From positions 28,839 to 67,262 of the forward strand of contig NVTU01000014.1 of the NCBI GenBank assembly GCA_002401685.1: DNA of 38,424 nucleotides, written 5' to 3'. Shown piece by piece: positions 36,260 through 38,424 of this stretch. A program made the position numbers and the translations under genes. Below the pieces are notes generated by a model. The model had not been told where the DNA came from. It saw only the letters and a list, made by a program, of their open reading frames with translations, and did not search any database. Position 1 is the stretch's first letter. The number at the start of each line of letters is the position of its first letter. This DNA is from Kordiimonadales bacterium (GTDB lineage: Bacteria; Pseudomonadota; Alphaproteobacteria; Sphingomonadales; Kordiimonadaceae).

Positions 36260-36386
36260 TCTTTGCTAAACTGAATTTCTTATCCCGGATCTGCCCTTGA
36301 AACTCGAATTGGTCGTCTTTTAACAGGCTCCACATAATTACAAATGCATTTGCTACACAAAATGTAAGAAAAAATAGGGATAACAT
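36231..36386 (-). CDS. Small single-pass membrane protein (51 residues), function unknown
   Basis: This ORF begins at an ATG four bases after the galE stop and is preceded by AAAGG about ten bases upstream. The product starts MLSLFFLTFCVANAFVIMWS, a 20-residue hydrophobic helix, and then becomes charged (DDQFEFQGQIRDKKFSLAKK) with a Lys-rich end. One membrane pass with a cytoplasmic basic tail is expected. I recognise no family. Support comes from the ribosome site, the position and the amphipathic logic, not from homology, so it could still be chance. Confidence 0.5.
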   Translation of the reverse strand: MLSLFFLTFCVANAFVIMWSLLKDDQFEFQGQIRDKKFSLAKKTPSKNEID

Positions 36387-36390
36387 ACCA

Positions 36391-37398
36391 TTAGGGCCTT
36401 TCGGTATCGTCTAGTTTCTTTTTCCAAGCTACTGCTGAATTTATAATTTCACGCAAGTCATCAAATTTTGGCACCCAATCAAGAGCACCTAGCAAAGTAT
36501 CAATATTAGCAACAACGGATGGGGCCTCCCCATCACGGGCCTCAACAAATCGGTGAGGTACTTTACATTGCAGTGCATTTTCAATGCATTCCATTACTTC
36601 CAGCACACTGGCACCGCGGCCATAGCCTAAATTCATCGTAACACTAGCAGGATTTTCCCCCAAATGCGACAACACAGCCAAATGTGCCATCGCCAGATCA
36701 TAAACATGGATGTAATCTCGAACCCCTGTCCCATCCGGCGTTGGCAAATTGGCGCCAAACACCTCTAACGGCCCCGCACTGCCAAGAGCAGCATCTATTG
36801 TCCGTCCAATTAAATGCACTGGGTTTTTCAAAAACTGACCGTGCCGCAGCTTGGGATCCGCACCGGCAACATTAAAATAGCGTAGCGCCGCAAACTGTAG
36901 GCCGTGCGCCCTGTTCGCATCCCGCAACATTCTTTCGGTGAACAACTTGGACCACCCATAGGCGTTTAGGGGTATTGTTGTAGCGCACTCGTTAACTGTC
37001 TCCTGACCCTCGACAGTGCCATAAACAGCCGCCGTTGAAGAAAAAACAAAGCGCGGAACCCCACAAGACACCGTGGCTGCAATCAGCTTTCGGCTCGCTT
37101 CAGTATTATTATCATAGTATTTGAGCGGATCACTTACTGACTCGTCAACTTTGATACTGCCCGCAAAATGTAGAATTGATTGAACACTGTTGTCGCGAAT
37201 TATACTTTCCACAAGGGTTTGGTCTTGAATATTGCCTTCATAAAACTTGACCTGATCATGAAAGGGTCTCATCGACCCAGTTGAAAGGTCGTCAATGACT
37301 ATAACTTCTGCGCCTAAATCCAGCAGACAAAGTACGGTCTGGCCGCCGATATAGCCCGCGCCCCCAGTCACCAAGATTGGGCTGTCCAAATAGCTCAC
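36391..37398 (-). CDS. galE: UDP-glucose 4-epimerase
   Basis: GalE interconverts UDP-glucose and UDP-galactose, supplying a sugar donor for the EPS. The 335-residue short-chain dehydrogenase has the Rossmann signature VTGGAGYIGGQTVLCLLDLG, the Ser/Thr motif FSSTAAVYG, and the catalytic Tyr-x3-Lys in NAYGWSKLF, followed by LRYFNVAGADP and RDYIHVYDLA. The start is GTG at 37398, overlapping the glycosyltransferase stop by four bases. Specificity for N-acetyl sugars cannot be excluded. Confidence 0.95.
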   Translation of the reverse strand: MSYLDSPILVTGGAGYIGGQTVLCLLDLGAEVIVIDDLSTGSMRPFHDQVKFYEGNIQDQTLVESIIRDNSVQSILHFAGSIKVDESVSDPLKYYDNNTEASRKLIAATVSCGVPRFVFSSTAAVYGTVEGQETVNECATTIPLNAYGWSKLFTERMLRDANRAHGLQFAALRYFNVAGADPKLRHGQFLKNPVHLIGRTIDAALGSAGPLEVFGANLPTPDGTGVRDYIHVYDLAMAHLAVLSHLGENPASVTMNLGYGRGASVLEVMECIENALQCKVPHRFVEARDGEAPSVVANIDTLLGALDWVPKFDDLREIINSAVAWKKKLDDTERP

Positions 37399-38424
37399 AG
37401 TTTTACCTTCACTTTAATCGCCTCAAACGCCCTGATGGCCCGTGTGAATATCTCATTCTGCGCGTCTGAAGTCTCCCGCCATCCGAAGTTTTCGGCAAAC
37501 CTTCTAACATCCGCCCGCAAAGGATAATGCGTCATCAAGTCCCTCACCGCCACTGCTATATCATGCGATTTATCGCTATCAACTACTCGCCCGGCAACCG
37601 GGTCAGTAATGAGGTCAGGAGCCGCACCAACCGAGCGCGTTACTACAGGTGTACCGCACGCCATGGCTTCCAACAACACGTTCGGCCAGCCTTCCCGGTC
37701 TGATGGCAACAGTAAAATATCAGCACTTCGATACAGGCTTGCCATTTCCTCCGGCTTCTTCTGCCCCAAGAATTCTACGCGGTCGGCAATGCCGAGTTTT
37801 TGCGTAGTTGCCTCCAAATGCTTTTTGAGAGGGCCGTCTCCGACAATGATAGTCTTTAGATTAGGAATTTGCTTTGTAACTTCTAACACCAAGTCCAAGC
37901 GTTTGCGCGGTATCAACCATCCAGCGTAAAGCATGACCCAAAGCTTGTTCGGGCCCGCTGACTTTTTTTGCAGCGAAACGGTAGACTGCTGAATTTGAAA
38001 ACGATCGAGATCAACCCCATTTCTTAAAGTGGAAATCTGCGAGGGCTTTGCTCCTAAATCAATTAGATCCCGTCTCAAGTTTTCGCTAACGCAAATCGTA
38101 CGTGAGGCTTGGCTGATGGCGGTCAATATTGCTTTTTTCGGTTTTTCCAAAAGAGCAATTTCAGTTACATCACTACCACGTGCTGTCATTACAAATGGCT
38201 TCTCAAGAGCACCCGCCAGTTTCGACGCGGCGACACCATCAGGATAAAGATAATGCGCATCTATCAAATCAAATTCCAAACCAGCTGTGAGGAGCTTCTG
38301 CACGCATTTCAATGCGGCTCGAAACAGAAAGTTTGGGGTCATCAGCATGCCAATTTTTGGGATCACCAAATATCTGGGATGATAAATTGTTATCCCATGC
38401 CTCTCCTCAACATAAGGTGCAGAT
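37395..38424 (-). CDS. GT4-family glycosyltransferase, N-terminal end cut by window
   Basis: The reading frame stays open from 37395 through the right edge of the window, so the true start is outside. The first codons inside read ERHGITIYHPRYLVIPKIGM, typical for the beginning of EPS glycosyltransferases. Later blocks are DLIDAHYLYPDGVAA, VMTARGSDV, LRNGVDLDRF, MLYAGWLIPRKRLDLVL, IIVGDGPLKKHLE, VEFLGQKKPEEMASLYRSADILLLPSDREGWPNVLLEAMACGTPVV. This is a GT4-type donor site. It belongs to the EPS operon, overlapping galE by four bases. The sugar donor is unknown. Confidence 0.92.
   Translation of the reverse strand, partial: SAPYVEERHGITIYHPRYLVIPKIGMLMTPNFLFRAALKCVQKLLTAGLEFDLIDAHYLYPDGVAASKLAGALEKPFVMTARGSDVTEIALLEKPKKAILTAISQASRTICVSENLRRDLIDLGAKPSQISTLRNGVDLDRFQIQQSTVSLQKKSAGPNKLWVMLYAGWLIPRKRLDLVLEVTKQIPNLKTIIVGDGPLKKHLEATTQKLGIADRVEFLGQKKPEEMASLYRSADILLLPSDREGWPNVLLEAMACGTPVVTRSVGAAPDLITDPVAGRVVDSDKSHDIAVAVRDLMTHYPLRADVRRFAENFGWRETSDAQNEIFTRAIRAFEAIKVKVKL

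Overview
The window comes from an alphaproteobacterium. The evidence is an ALAS-type (Shemin pathway) hemA, a Ros/MucR-family regulator, class II DAHP synthase, and the conserved order glyA-nrdR-ribD-ribE-ribBA-ribH-nusB-thiL. A complete exosortase A (XrtA) exopolysaccharide locus with its usual companions suggests a marine or aquatic lineage such as the Kordiimonadales or sphingomonad-like groups, but the genus is inference. No rRNA, tRNA, CRISPR, insertion sequence or phage gene was seen.

Positions 1-6563, all on the minus strand, hold a housekeeping block: rpiB, glyA, nrdR, the riboflavin genes (ribD, ribE, a RibBA-like fusion, ribH), nusB and the start of thiL, which runs off the left edge. 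Junctions are tight and several starts are GTG or TTG with good Shine-Dalgarno sequences. A mucR-like gene (6838-7248, plus) diverges from rpiB. Next come hemA with a small downstream partner, a MarR-family regulator, and divergently hemB. A secreted C-type-lectin-like protein, then trmJ, cysS, gltX and nadE (minus), follow. An Ala/Pro-rich secreted protein of unknown function (plus), aroG (minus) and a Gph-like phosphatase (plus) complete the core half.

Positions 20118-38424 form one long minus-strand block. Reading in the direction of transcription it contains a glycosyltransferase (cut by the right edge), galE, an unlisted 51-codon membrane ORF, the export lipoprotein, the Wzz-like chain-length protein, the tyrosine autokinase, the TIGR03016 outer-membrane protein, the AAA ATPase, the polysaccharide deacetylase, a FemAB-like transferase, a TIGR03087 glycosyltransferase, exosortase A fused to an EpsI domain, and the glutamine amidotransferase. 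This is the EPS synthesis, export and sorting system that normally accompanies PEP-CTERM proteins, though no PEP-CTERM protein lies in the window.

The most interesting part is the downstream end of that block: a Tat-signal protein with a (Lys-Gly)8 tract and Asp/Gly/His-rich stretches, then a PqqD-like protein, an HprK-related kinase and a PF14907-type nucleotidyltransferase, the last three overlapping or abutting. PqqD-like recognition domain plus HPr-kinase homologue plus nucleotidyltransferase is the same trio of folds used to phosphorylate some lasso peptides. I propose that this cassette modifies a substrate, perhaps the Tat protein, in the context of the exosortase/EPS envelope system.
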